NCBI RefSeq assembly: GCF_002213425.1
Contig: NZ_NJGV01000001.1
Span: forward strand, 372,001-436,000
Reading direction: 5' to 3'
DNA length: 64,000 nucleotides
DNA from: Herbaspirillum aquaticum
GTDB lineage: Bacteria; Pseudomonadota; Gammaproteobacteria; Burkholderiales; Burkholderiaceae_D
Position numbers and translations under genes: made by a program. The notes under the pieces are model-generated. The model searched no databases. It was not told the DNA's origin and worked only from the letters and a program-made list of their open reading frames with translations. How positions within the stretch are numbered: the first letter of the stretch is position 1; the number at the start of each line of letters is the position of its first letter. This document shows positions 34,482 to 43,398 of this stretch, piece by piece.

Positions 34482-35815
34482 GCATGCTGCGTTCACTGCG
34501 CATCCGCCTCGGCCAGACCGAGGTCGGTTCGCTGTTCGCCCTGGATGACGGGCGCTGCTATTTCCGTTTCGATGATGCCTATGCCTTGCAAGGGCAGGAT
34601 CGCCCCGTCCTTTCGCAGCTCTACCTGGCCTCCACCGAAGAGCGCACCCGCGCCCAGTTGCTGGACCCCACGCTGGCCGCCAACCGGGGCGATGGTCGTG
34701 GCGGATTGCCTCCGTTCTTCCAGAATCTCCTGCCCGAGGGCCAGTTGCGCAAACACCTGATCCAGCGGGCCGGACTGGCCCCGGACGATGAATTTGGTCT
34801 GCTGGCCTATTGCGGACGCGATCTGCCGGGCGATGTCTCGGCGCTGGCCGAAGAGCTGGATGAACGCGGTCTCGGCCGCCTGCTGGGCCAGGGCCACGAC
34901 AGCTACGAGATGAGCTCCGGCCAGTTGCCGGTGCCGGGCGGGGAATCGCTCTCGGGCGTGCAGCCCAAGCTGGCGCTGGTGCGGGAGAGCGGGGGGCGCT
35001 ACGTCATGCGTTCCAAGGACAGCCAGGGCAGCCATTTCATCGCCAAGCTGCCGGCCACCGACTACCCCAACATGCCGCAGGTGGAGTTTGCCTCGCTGAC
35101 CCTGGCCGCTGCCGCTGGCGTGCAGACCTGCCGGTTCAGCCTGGAGCCGCTGTCGGCCATCGGCGATCACCTGCCGTTCGGCCTGCGCAACGATGCCAGC
35201 CGTTTCCTGCTGGTGCAGCGTTTCGACCGCGACGCACCCACCCCCACCGGGCGCTTGCACATGGAAGATTTCGCCCAGGTCACCGGCACAGCACCCTCGG
35301 CCAAGTATGTCGGCACCTATGCGGCCATCGGCGTGGTGCTGCTTGAGCGCAGTACGCGCGGGGCCGACGACGTCTACGAGTTGCTGCGGCGGATCAAGGT
35401 CAACGAGCTGCTCGGCAATTTCGACGCGCACCTGAAAAATTTCAGCCTGCTGTATCACACGCCCGAAGCCGCCGCGCTGTCGCCCGCCTATGACATCGTC
35501 GCCTATGCGGCTTACGTAGGCGGTGACGGCCATGCGCTGGCCTTCGTGCCGGGGCAGAAGGGCAAGCAATTGCTCACGCCCGCCATCCTGCGCCAGCTCG
35601 CCAACCTCTGGCGCCTGCCGGAGCCGCGTTTGCAGGCGGTACTGGTGGAGACGGTCGAGCGCGCCATGACGCAATGGCCGTCGCTCATCGAGAGCCTCCC
35701 CTTCACCGACGCCCAGCGCGGCAAACTGCTGGCGCACCTGGAGGCCAACGCCAGCGTAGCCGCCTGGCGCCGCCGCGCTGCGCGCAGGAAGCCTGCCAGC
35801 GGGGAGGGCGCATGA
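34478..35815 (+). CDS. hipA: HipA-like serine/threonine kinase toxin
   Basis: A 445-residue kinase. The N-terminal domain has FFQNLLPEGQLRKHL. The kinase core has LSGVQPKLALVRESGG (nucleotide loop), FIAKLPATDYPNMPQVEF, then the catalytic NELLGNFDAHLKNFSLLY with the conserved Asp and Asn, and LSPAYDIVAY with the metal-binding Asp. HipA of E. coli phosphorylates glutamyl-tRNA synthetase and causes persistence; the target here is unknown. The start overlaps hipB by ATGA, and the stop overlaps the pseudouridine synthase start by ATGA. Confidence 0.94.
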   Translation: MSMLRSLRIRLGQTEVGSLFALDDGRCYFRFDDAYALQGQDRPVLSQLYLASTEERTRAQLLDPTLAANRGDGRGGLPPFFQNLLPEGQLRKHLIQRAGLAPDDEFGLLAYCGRDLPGDVSALAEELDERGLGRLLGQGHDSYEMSSGQLPVPGGESLSGVQPKLALVRESGGRYVMRSKDSQGSHFIAKLPATDYPNMPQVEFASLTLAAAAGVQTCRFSLEPLSAIGDHLPFGLRNDASRFLLVQRFDRDAPTPTGRLHMEDFAQVTGTAPSAKYVGTYAAIGVVLLERSTRGADDVYELLRRIKVNELLGNFDAHLKNFSLLYHTPEAAALSPAYDIVAYAAYVGGDGHALAFVPGQKGKQLLTPAILRQLANLWRLPEPRLQAVLVETVERAMTQWPSLIESLPFTDAQRGKLLAHLEANASVAAWRRRAARRKPASGEGA

Positions 35816-36711
35816 GACCTACGCCAACCTTGCCCATGCGCGCAGGCCTGTCGCCCAGCTACCTGTGGCTGCAGCCGGGACCGTGGCGCGACATGCTGTC
35901 CTTCCTGGTCGAGCGCTTTACGGCCGTGCCCGAAGCGATCTGGCGCGAGCGCCTGCTGCGCGGGGAAGTACGCAACCAGCATGGTGAAGCATTGCGCCCG
36001 GAGTCGCCTTATCGCAGCGGTGATTGCATTTTCTACTATCGTGAATTGCCCGAAGGTGAAGCGCGCATCCCGGTGGAAGAGAAGATCCTGCACCTGGACG
36101 ACCACCTGCTGGTGGCGGACAAACCGCATTTCCTGCCGGTGATCCCGACCGGCCGCTTCGTGCAGGAGACGCTGCTGGTGCGGCTCAAGAAAGCCACCGG
36201 CCTGCAGGACCTGGTCCCCATCCACCGGCTGGACCGGGAGACGGCCGGGGTGATCGTCTTTTCGCATCAGCCGGCCAGCCGGGGCAAGTATCAGTCCATG
36301 TTCCAGCAACGCTCCATGTTCAAGGTCTATGAAGCGATTGCACCGCTGCGGCCGGATCTGGCATTGCCACGGGTGCACCGCAGCCGGGTCGAAGAGATCC
36401 CTGAACAGTTCTTCAAGATGTACGAGGCTGAAGGTGCGCCCAATTCGGAAACCCACATTTCCCTGCTGGAGCAGCGGGGGTCACTGGGCCTCTACCAGCT
36501 GGAGCCGGTCACCGGGCGGCGTCACCAGTTGCGGGTGCACATGGCTTCACTGGGCATTCCCATCCTCAACGACCTGTTCTATCCGCACGCCGTGCCCGTG
36601 GGCGTGGCCGATGACCTGGACAAGCCTCTCAAACTGCTGGCCCGTTCGCTGTTCTTCATCGATCCGCTCGATGGCAGCGAGCGGCATTTCGTCAGCCAGC
36701 GCAGCCTGTAG
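35812..36711 (+). CDS. RluA-family pseudouridine synthase
   Basis: A 299-residue enzyme. The catalytic motif VPIHRLDRETAGVIVFS holds the Asp that attacks the uridine. LEPVTGRRHQLRVHMASLG is the second conserved block. It lacks a complete S4 domain, so it fits the shorter RluA-type group (23S rRNA or tRNA substrates). The ATG at 35812 overlaps the hipA stop, so it is probably translated with the toxin-antitoxin genes. That may be a simple chance of gene packing, because this enzyme is normally a housekeeping protein. Confidence 0.92.
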   Translation: MRPTPTLPMRAGLSPSYLWLQPGPWRDMLSFLVERFTAVPEAIWRERLLRGEVRNQHGEALRPESPYRSGDCIFYYRELPEGEARIPVEEKILHLDDHLLVADKPHFLPVIPTGRFVQETLLVRLKKATGLQDLVPIHRLDRETAGVIVFSHQPASRGKYQSMFQQRSMFKVYEAIAPLRPDLALPRVHRSRVEEIPEQFFKMYEAEGAPNSETHISLLEQRGSLGLYQLEPVTGRRHQLRVHMASLGIPILNDLFYPHAVPVGVADDLDKPLKLLARSLFFIDPLDGSERHFVSQRSL

Positions 36712-36729
36712 CCAATGCGCTAACCCAGT

Positions 36730-37398
36730 TCAGGCGGCCGATTTGAGCTGATGCAGGGAAGCCACCAGGTCGGCAAACCGCTGTCCCTGGATCATGATGT
36801 GCTGGCGCAGCACTTCGACGGTGCGTTCCGGGTCGCCGGCGATGATGGCGTCGACCACGGCCTGGTGTTCGTCATAGGACATCTTGAGGCGATCCCGCAC
36901 CCGCAACTGCAGGCGGCGATACGGCCGCAGGCGGCGGTGCAGGGCCCTGGCCTGCTCGGCCAGGAAGCCATTGTGGCTGCCGGCATAGATGTGGTCGTGG
37001 AAGGCCTCGTTGAGGTAGAAGTAGGCATCCGGATCGCAGGCATCGCGCGCCGCCTGGCAGGCCTGGTGTGCCGCCAGCAGCTCGGCATGCTCGGCCGGCG
37101 TCATGCGGCGCGCAGCCAGGCGGCCGCACATGGCCTCGAATTCGGCCATCACTTCAAACATCTCGATCAATTGCTGCGGGCCGATCTCGGCCACGATGGC
37201 GCCCCGGCGCGGCCGCATCTCGACAATGCCCATCGAAGCCAGCTGGATCAGCGCCTCACGGATAGGCGTGCGGGAGACACCGAACTCCTCGGCCAGCGAG
37301 GTTTCATCAAGATGCTGGCCCGGCGCCAGCTTGCCGACGGCGATCAGCTCTTCAATCGATTCGCGCAGGGTTTCAGAACGGGTCTTTGGCGTGTCCAT
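36730..37398 (-). CDS. GntR/FCD-family regulator, probable malonate regulator (MatR-like)
   Basis: A 222-residue regulator. The winged HTH spans residues 8-70 (LDETSLAEEFGVSRTPIREALIQLASMGIVEM). The FCD domain follows with the metal-binding His/Asp set (EAFHDHIY and SYDEHQAVVDAI, and HIMIQGQRF). It is divergent from the TRAP-mdc genes and 147 bases from them. The intergenic region has TTGTATACACGA, which resembles the site reported for MatR of rhizobia. It probably represses the malonate genes until malonate or a derivative binds. Confidence 0.88.
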   Translation of the reverse strand: MDTPKTRSETLRESIEELIAVGKLAPGQHLDETSLAEEFGVSRTPIREALIQLASMGIVEMRPRRGAIVAEIGPQQLIEMFEVMAEFEAMCGRLAARRMTPAEHAELLAAHQACQAARDACDPDAYFYLNEAFHDHIYAGSHNGFLAEQARALHRRLRPYRRLQLRVRDRLKMSYDEHQAVVDAIIAGDPERTVEVLRQHIMIQGQRFADLVASLHQLKSAA

Positions 37399-37482
37399 GG
37401 TGTGTTGCCTCTAAAACAAGCATTGTAAAGGGAAGGGCTTCCACAGGATTAATGCTTGACAATGTATGCGTTTCGCCTGAAA

Positions 37483-37494
37483 TTGTATACACGA
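37483..37494. promoter_or_regulatory. Candidate GntR/FCD operator
   Basis: TTGTATACACGA contains the palindrome TGTATACA and lies in the gap between the FCD regulator and the TRAP genes, about 52 bases before the DctP start. A TTGACA hexamer occurs at 37456-37461. It resembles the MatR recognition sequence as I remember it; this was not checked. Confidence 0.6.
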
Positions 37495-37545
37495 TGAGAG
37501 CATAAAAACACAGTAGTTCCATCAATTCCTGGAGGAGATACCAGC

Positions 37546-38568
37546 ATGACCACATTTACCCGTCGCCATTTCCTTGGCAGCCTAGCCGCTGCACCGCTTG
37601 CCGCCGCCATGCCCGCCGCCTGGGCGCAAACAGGCAGCCTGAAGATTTCCCACCAGTTTCCCGGCGGAACGCTGACCGAAGGCGACTTCCGAGACCGCCT
37701 GGTGCGCATGTTCGCCCAGCAGGTGAACGAAAAGACCAAAGGGGCCTTGAAGTTCGAGATCTATCCCGGCTCCTCGCTGATGAAGACCAACGCCCAGTTC
37801 TCCGCCCTGCGCAAGGGTGCGCTGGATATGTCGCTGGTGCCGCTGAACTATGCGGGCGGCGAAGTCCCGGAAACCAACATCGGCCTCATGCCCGGCCTGG
37901 TGACCTCCTACCAGCAGGGCGCCGCCTGGAAGAATGCCGAAGTGGGCAAGGAACTGGCCCGTATCCTGGGCGAGAAGGGCGTGGTCATCGTCAGCTGGAT
38001 CTGGCAGGCCGGGGGCGTGGCCTCGCGCGGCAAGCCCATCGTCGATCCGGCCGATGCCAAGGGCATGAAGGTGCGCGGCGGTTCACGCGAGATGGACCTG
38101 ATCCTGAAAGAAGCTGGCGCCGCCGTGGTGACCCTGCCTTCCAATGAAATCTACGCCGCCATGCAGACCGGCGCGATGGATGCGGCGATGACTTCGTCGA
38201 CTTCCTTCATGTCCTTCCGCCTGGAGGAGGTGGCCAAGTCCCTCACCACCGGGCGTGACAAGGCCTACTGGTACATGTTCGAACCGCTGATGATGTCCAA
38301 GGCCGTCTTCGAGCGCCTGCCCAAGGACCAGCAGGCCGTCATCATGGCCGTGGGTGCCGAGATGGAGCAATTCGCCACCAAGGCCGCCCAGGCCGACGAC
38401 ATCGCCGTAGCCCAGGTCTACCAGAAGGCCGGCGCCAAGGTGGTCGACCTGAACGCCGAGGTCGTCAAGAAGTGGCAGGACATCGCCCGCAATACCGCCT
38501 GGAAGGACTTCGCGGCCCGCAATGCCAACTGCGCCAAGCTGCTGGCCCTGGCGGAGAAGACCGTATGA
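37546..38568 (+). CDS. TRAP transporter solute-binding protein (DctP type), probable malonate binder
   Basis: A 340-residue periplasmic binding protein. The N-terminus TTFTRRHFLGSLAAAPL has a twin-arginine look (RRxFLG) and a signal ending WA-QTG. The DctP family core follows: LKFEIYPGSSLMKTNAQFSALRKGALDM and MKVRGGSREMDLILKEAGAAVVTLPSNEIYAAMQTGAMDA, residues about 68-95 and 168-207. The Arg in VRGG is the carboxylate-binding residue of the family. GGAGGAG precedes the ATG. It heads the malonate operon. The malonate substrate is inferred from context. Confidence 0.92.
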   Translation: MTTFTRRHFLGSLAAAPLAAAMPAAWAQTGSLKISHQFPGGTLTEGDFRDRLVRMFAQQVNEKTKGALKFEIYPGSSLMKTNAQFSALRKGALDMSLVPLNYAGGEVPETNIGLMPGLVTSYQQGAAWKNAEVGKELARILGEKGVVIVSWIWQAGGVASRGKPIVDPADAKGMKVRGGSREMDLILKEAGAAVVTLPSNEIYAAMQTGAMDAAMTSSTSFMSFRLEEVAKSLTTGRDKAYWYMFEPLMMSKAVFERLPKDQQAVIMAVGAEMEQFATKAAQADDIAVAQVYQKAGAKVVDLNAEVVKKWQDIARNTAWKDFAARNANCAKLLALAEKTV

Positions 38569-39143
38569 GCCACGGCTTCGAGATGCCCGGCGCGGCGGCC
38601 ACGCGCCCGGCCGTACCGGCCAGCGCCCCGGTGGCCTGGCTGGCGGCCTTCCTGCAGGGCTACCACCGCGTGGCCGTGTTCCTGGGGATGATTGCGCTCC
38701 TGGTCACCTCCTGCATCCTTACCTATTCGGTGCTGGTGCGTTACTTCTTCCATCAGCCCACCGACTGGCAGGATGAAGCATCGGTCTTCATGCTGGTTGG
38801 GGTGATCTTCCTGTGCTCGGCTTACGTGCAGTCGCTGCGCGGGCATATCGGCATCGAGGCGCTGGCGGGCTTGCTCTCGCCGCTGGCCAACAAGGTGCGC
38901 ATGTTCATCGTGGATGTAGTGTCCTTCCTGTTCTGCGCCTTCTTCACCTGGAAGTCGTGGGCGTTGTTCCATGAAGCCTGGGTGGAAGGGCAGACCACGT
39001 CGTCGACCTTCGCGCCGCCGCTGTGGATTCCGTATTCGCTCATGGCGTTGGGCATGAGCATGCTGACGCTGCAATTGCTGGTGCAGGTGCTCACCCGCAT
39101 CACCGGTACCGTTCCCGCTGCGTCGTCGGGAGGTGCGCAATGA
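38565..39143 (+). CDS. TRAP transporter small permease (DctQ type)
   Basis: A 192-residue membrane protein with four TM helices (starting at about 35, 70, 105 and 145). The DctQ signature is WQDEASVFMLVGVIFLCSAYV. It overlaps the DctP stop and the DctM start by 4 bases each (ATGA). It pairs with DctM to form the permease. Confidence 0.93.
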   Translation: MSHGFEMPGAAATRPAVPASAPVAWLAAFLQGYHRVAVFLGMIALLVTSCILTYSVLVRYFFHQPTDWQDEASVFMLVGVIFLCSAYVQSLRGHIGIEALAGLLSPLANKVRMFIVDVVSFLFCAFFTWKSWALFHEAWVEGQTTSSTFAPPLWIPYSLMALGMSMLTLQLLVQVLTRITGTVPAASSGGAQ

Positions 39144-40489
39144 GTCCGCTGACCTTGGGTATGCTCTATGGCGTGGTCACCATCCTCGTGATGTGTTCGG
39201 GCATGCCGATCGCCTTTGCGCTGGGTGTGGTGGCGACCGGCTTCATGTATTTCTTCATGCCGGAATCGTCGCTGGATACCATCACGCAAAACGTTTATGA
39301 AGAAATCGCTTCCATCACGCTGCTGTCGATTCCGCTCTTCATCCTGAAGGGGGCGGCCATCGGCAAATCACCTGCCGGCAAGGACTTGTATTCGGCCATC
39401 CACGCCTGGTTGAACAAGGTGCCGGGCGGCCTGGGCATTGCCAACGTGTTTGCCTGCGCGCTGTTTGCGGCCATGGCAGGTTCGTCGCCGGCGACCTGCT
39501 CGGCCATCGGTTCGGCGGGCATCCCCGAGATGCGCCGTCGCGGGTACTCGCCCGGGTTTGCTGCGGGCATCATCGCCGCCGGTGGCACGCTGGGCATCCT
39601 GCTGCCACCGTCCATCACCATGATTCTCTATGCGGTGGCGGCCGAGCAGTCCTTGGGACGCCTGTTCCTGGCCGGTATCGGGCCGGGCGTGCTACTGGTG
39701 ATCCTGTTCGCTGGCTATGCCGTCTTCCGGGCGCGCAAGGAATACAAGCTGGCGCATGCGGTCTACACGTCTGGTGGTGTCAAGTCGGCCTACCTGGACG
39801 ACGAGCATTTCACGTTGGCCCAGAAGGTGGAAATGCTGCCGCGCGTGCTGCCTTTCCTGATCCTGCTGATCGGCGTGATGGTGGCGCTCTATGGCGGCTT
39901 GGCGACGCCCTCGGAAACCGCTGGCCTGGGCGCGCTGCTGGCGCTGGTGCTGATCGCGGTGGTCTATCGCATCTACAAACCGAAAGAGATCGCGCCGTTC
40001 CTCAGTTCCACCATCAAGGAATCGGGGATGCTGCTGCTCATCATCGGCATGTCGCTGCTGTATTCCTATGTGATGAGCTACCTGCATATCAGCCAGTCGG
40101 CGGCGCAGTGGGTGGTGGACCTGCACCTGTCCAAGTGGCTGCTGCTGGCCGTGATCCTGGGCATGGTGATCGTGCTGGGCTTCTTCCTGCCGCCGGTGTC
40201 GATCATCCTCATGACCGCCCCGATCATCCTGCCGCCGCTCAAGGCCGCCGGTTTCGACCTGATCTGGTTCGGCATCGTCATGACGGTGGTCATGGAGATG
40301 GGGCTGATCCACCCGCCGGTGGGGCTGAACCTGTTCGTGATCAAGAACATTGCACCCGATATCGCACTGGGCGATGTCATCAAGGGTACGATTCCTTTCC
40401 TGGCGCTGATGTTTCTCGCGGTCCTGCTCTTGTGCATGTTCCCGGGCATCGCGACCGTATTGCCTGACCTGTTGATGGGAGCCAAGTAA
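39140..40489 (+). CDS. TRAP transporter large permease (DctM type)
   Basis: A 449-residue permease with about twelve TM helices. The conserved GIPEMRRRGYSPGFAAGIIAAGGTLGILLPPSI loop (residues about 127-159) and VMEMGLIHPPVGLNLFV are DctM signatures. Together with DctP and DctQ it forms a sodium-driven TRAP system; adjacent mdc genes make malonate or a related dicarboxylate the probable substrate. mdcA begins directly at the base after the stop. Confidence 0.94.
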   Translation: MSPLTLGMLYGVVTILVMCSGMPIAFALGVVATGFMYFFMPESSLDTITQNVYEEIASITLLSIPLFILKGAAIGKSPAGKDLYSAIHAWLNKVPGGLGIANVFACALFAAMAGSSPATCSAIGSAGIPEMRRRGYSPGFAAGIIAAGGTLGILLPPSITMILYAVAAEQSLGRLFLAGIGPGVLLVILFAGYAVFRARKEYKLAHAVYTSGGVKSAYLDDEHFTLAQKVEMLPRVLPFLILLIGVMVALYGGLATPSETAGLGALLALVLIAVVYRIYKPKEIAPFLSSTIKESGMLLLIIGMSLLYSYVMSYLHISQSAAQWVVDLHLSKWLLLAVILGMVIVLGFFLPPVSIILMTAPIILPPLKAAGFDLIWFGIVMTVVMEMGLIHPPVGLNLFVIKNIAPDIALGDVIKGTIPFLALMFLAVLLLCMFPGIATVLPDLLMGAK

Positions 40490-42157
40490 ATGAGTAGTAG
40501 CGAACGCGTGTGGAATGCGCGCCAGAAGAACCGTGAACAGCGGCTGGCGCGCGCCACCGCCGCATTGGGTAGCCAGTTGCAGGGCAAGATCGCGCCTGCA
40601 GCGAAGCTGGCCGACCTGCTCTATGCGGTGCTGGAAAACGGCGACCGGGTCTGTGTCGAGGGCAACAACCAGAAGCAGGCCGACTTCCTGGCCAAGGGCC
40701 TGGCCGCGCTCGACCCGGCCCGGGTCAATGGCTTGCACATGTTGTTTTCGGTGCTGGCCTTGCCGGAACATCTGGACGTGTTCGAAAAGGGCATCGCCGA
40801 CCGGCTCGATTTTTCCTTCTCCGGTCCGCAGGCCGGCCGCCTGGCCAAGCTGGCCTCGGCCGGCAAGCTCAACATCGGTGCCATCCATACCTACCTGGAG
40901 CTGTTCGGCCGCTATTTCGTCGACCTGACCCCGCGCGTGGCGCTGGTGGCGGCCCAGGCGGCCGATCGCCACGGCAATCTCTATACCGGGCCCAATACTG
41001 AAGATACGCCCGCCATTGCCGAAGCGACGGCCTTCTCCAGCGGCATCGTCATTGCTCAGGTGAACGAAATCGTCGATGAGCTGCCGCGGGTGGATATCCC
41101 GGCCGACTGGGTGAGCTTTGCCATCAAGGCGCCCACGCCGCATTACATCGAACCGCTGTTCACGCGCGACCCGGCGCAGATTTCCGAGATCCAGGTGCTC
41201 ATGGCGATGATGGCCATCAAGGGCATCTATGCCGAATATGGCGTGCAGCGGCTGAACCACGGCATCGGTTTCGATACGGCGGCCATCGAGCTGATCCTGC
41301 CGACCTATGCCGAATCACTGGGCCTGCGCGGCAAGATCTGCAAGCACTGGGCGCTCAATCCGCACCCGGCCCTGATTCCTGCCATCGAGGCCGGGTTTGT
41401 GGAATCGGTGCATTCCTTTGGCTCCGAGCTGGGCATGGAAGACTACATCCGTGCGCGTCCCGATGTCTTCTTCGTCGGCCCCGATGGCTCCATGCGCAGC
41501 AACCGCGCTTTCTCGCAGACGGCCGGGCACTATGGCTGCGACATGTTCATCGGCTCGACCCTGCAGATCGATTTGCAGGGCAATTCCTCCACGGCCACGC
41601 TGGGCCGCATTGCCGGTTTCGGCGGCGCGCCCAACATGGGGGCGGACGCCCGTGGCCGCCGCCATGCCAGCGAAGCCTGGCTCAAGGCTGGCCAGCAGGC
41701 GCGCGCCGGCCGCAATACCATCCCGCGCGGACAGAAGCTGGTGGTGCAGACGGTAGAAACCTTCCGCGAGCACATGCAGCCGGCTTTCGTCGACAAGCTG
41801 GATGCCTGGCAGCTGGCCGAGCAGGCCAAGATGCCGATTCCGCCCGTGATGATCTACGGTGAAGACGTCACCCACATCCTCACCGAAGAGGGCATTGCCA
41901 ACCTGCTGCTGTGCCGTACCGAAGAGGAGCGCGAGCAGGCCATCCGCGGCGTGGCCGGTTATACCGCCGTGGGCATGGGTCGCGACAAGCGCATGGTGGA
42001 AAACCTGCGCGACCGTGGCATCATCCGCCGCGCAGAGGACCTCGGCATCGACAAGCGCATGGCCACCCGCGACCTGCTGGCGGCCAAGAACATGAAAGAC
42101 CTGGTGCGAGCCTCCGGCGGGTTGTACAACCCGCCCAAGCGCTTCCGCAACTGGTAA
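40490..42157 (+). CDS. mdcA: Malonate decarboxylase alpha subunit (acetyl-ACP:malonate ACP transferase)
   Basis: A 555-residue subunit that exchanges acetyl for malonyl on the carrier protein MdcC. It has the CoA-transferase-like regions of MdcA: ENGDRVCVEGNNQKQADFLAKGL, LFGRYFVDLTPRVALVAAQAADRHGNLYTGPNTEDTP, and GVAGYTAVGMGRDKRMVENLRDRGI (residues about 48-70, 141-178 and 484-508). Length matches the family. The start is directly after the DctM stop, and the first residues overlap no ribosome site but sit in a GGGAGCC context within dctM. It begins the core enzyme genes of the operon. Confidence 0.96.
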   Translation: MSSSERVWNARQKNREQRLARATAALGSQLQGKIAPAAKLADLLYAVLENGDRVCVEGNNQKQADFLAKGLAALDPARVNGLHMLFSVLALPEHLDVFEKGIADRLDFSFSGPQAGRLAKLASAGKLNIGAIHTYLELFGRYFVDLTPRVALVAAQAADRHGNLYTGPNTEDTPAIAEATAFSSGIVIAQVNEIVDELPRVDIPADWVSFAIKAPTPHYIEPLFTRDPAQISEIQVLMAMMAIKGIYAEYGVQRLNHGIGFDTAAIELILPTYAESLGLRGKICKHWALNPHPALIPAIEAGFVESVHSFGSELGMEDYIRARPDVFFVGPDGSMRSNRAFSQTAGHYGCDMFIGSTLQIDLQGNSSTATLGRIAGFGGAPNMGADARGRRHASEAWLKAGQQARAGRNTIPRGQKLVVQTVETFREHMQPAFVDKLDAWQLAEQAKMPIPPVMIYGEDVTHILTEEGIANLLLCRTEEEREQAIRGVAGYTAVGMGRDKRMVENLRDRGIIRRAEDLGIDKRMATRDLLAAKNMKDLVRASGGLYNPPKRFRNW

Positions 42158-42181
42158 TTGCTCTGCAACGAAAGCGACACT

Positions 42182-42496
42182 ATGGAAACTTTGACTTTTC
42201 GCTTCGAGCACGGCCAGCGCCGTCTCAAGGCCGCGCCTGAACTGGTTGGCGTGGTCAGCTCGGGCAACCTGGAAGTGCTGATCGAGAACGCGCCGCTCAA
42301 TGGCGCCTGCGCCATCGAGGTCAAGACTGCCGCGCGCGGTTTCGGCACCATCTGGGAAGCCGTGATGACCGACTTCCAGCAACGCTGGCAACTGGCCGAT
42401 ACCCGCATCTCCATCAACGACATGGGCGCCACGCCTGCCGTGGTCAGCCTGCGCCTGGACCAGGCCGTGGAAGCCATGGTGGAGGAGGGCGCATGA
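42182..42496 (+). CDS. mdcC: Malonate decarboxylase acyl carrier protein (delta subunit)
   Basis: A 104-residue carrier protein. Ser27 in GVVSSGNLEVLIE is the probable attachment site of 2'-(5''-phosphoribosyl)-3'-dephospho-CoA. ISINDMGATPAVVSLRLDQAVE is the conserved second half. AACGAAAG precedes ATG 42182. mdcB and mdcG, needed to make and attach the group, are in the same operon. Confidence 0.95.
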   Translation: METLTFRFEHGQRRLKAAPELVGVVSSGNLEVLIENAPLNGACAIEVKTAARGFGTIWEAVMTDFQQRWQLADTRISINDMGATPAVVSLRLDQAVEAMVEEGA

Positions 42497-43389
42497 GTGC
42501 GAGCTATCTGGAAGCCACGGCGCGCGAGCGCATCCTGGCGGTACTCGACGCCGGCAGCTTCAAGGAACTGCTGCCCCCCGCGCAGCGCGTGGTCAGCCCG
42601 CACCTGGGCCAGCTCGATGCGCCGGTGTCCTTCGATGATGGCGTCATCATCGGCGAGGGCCTGCTGGGCGGACGCGCCGTGATGGCCGCCGCGCAGGAGG
42701 GCGGATTCATGGGCGGGGCCGTGGGCGAGGTGCATGGTGCCAAGCTGGTCGGCCTGCTCAAGCGCGCCATTGCACGGCAAGCGGCTGGCGTGATCCTGCT
42801 GCTGGAAACGGGCGGCGTGCGGCTGCATGAAGCCAATGCCGGGCTCATCGCCGTCTCCGAAGTGATGCGCGCGGTGCTGGAAGCCCGTGCCGCCGGCATC
42901 CCGGTGATCGTGCTGGTCGGTGGTGCCAATGGCTGTTTCGGCGGCATGGGCATCGTGGCGCGCTGTGCCAATACCGTCATCATGTCCGAGGAAGGGCGGC
43001 TGGCCATGTCCGGTCCGGAAGTGATCGAGACTGCCAACGGCGTCGAGGAATTCGATTCGCGCGATCGTGCCCTGGTCTGGCGTACCACCGGTGGCAAGCA
43101 TCGCTACCTGATCGGCGATTGCCAGCAACTGGTGAGCGACGACATCGATGCCTTCCGCACGGCAGCGATTGCCGCCTTGTCCGCCGTCAGTGATGCGAAG
43201 CTCACGCTGGCCGGCCTGGAAGCCGAGCAGGAGATGCTACGCCGTCGCATCGCTACCTTCGGCCATGCCGAGGACCCGATGGACATCTGGGCCGAGCTGG
43301 GCGTGGCCCGACCGGAAACGGTGCCGATGCTGGAAGCCGCTGCCTTTACTGCGCTGGCCGAGCCCCTGCGCATTGTCCCCAAGGCCTGA
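42493..43389 (+). CDS. mdcD: Malonate decarboxylase beta subunit (decarboxylase)
   Basis: A 298-residue carboxyltransferase-fold subunit that decarboxylates malonyl-ACP with MdcE. VMAAAQEGGFMGGAVGEVHGAKLVG and GVILLLETGGVRLHEANAGLIAVSE hold the oxyanion-hole glycines. The stop of mdcC overlaps the start by 4 bases. Confidence 0.96.
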   Translation: MSASYLEATARERILAVLDAGSFKELLPPAQRVVSPHLGQLDAPVSFDDGVIIGEGLLGGRAVMAAAQEGGFMGGAVGEVHGAKLVGLLKRAIARQAAGVILLLETGGVRLHEANAGLIAVSEVMRAVLEARAAGIPVIVLVGGANGCFGGMGIVARCANTVIMSEEGRLAMSGPEVIETANGVEEFDSRDRALVWRTTGGKHRYLIGDCQQLVSDDIDAFRTAAIAALSAVSDAKLTLAGLEAEQEMLRRRIATFGHAEDPMDIWAELGVARPETVPMLEAAAFTALAEPLRIVPKA

Positions 43390-43398
43390 GAGGAATTC

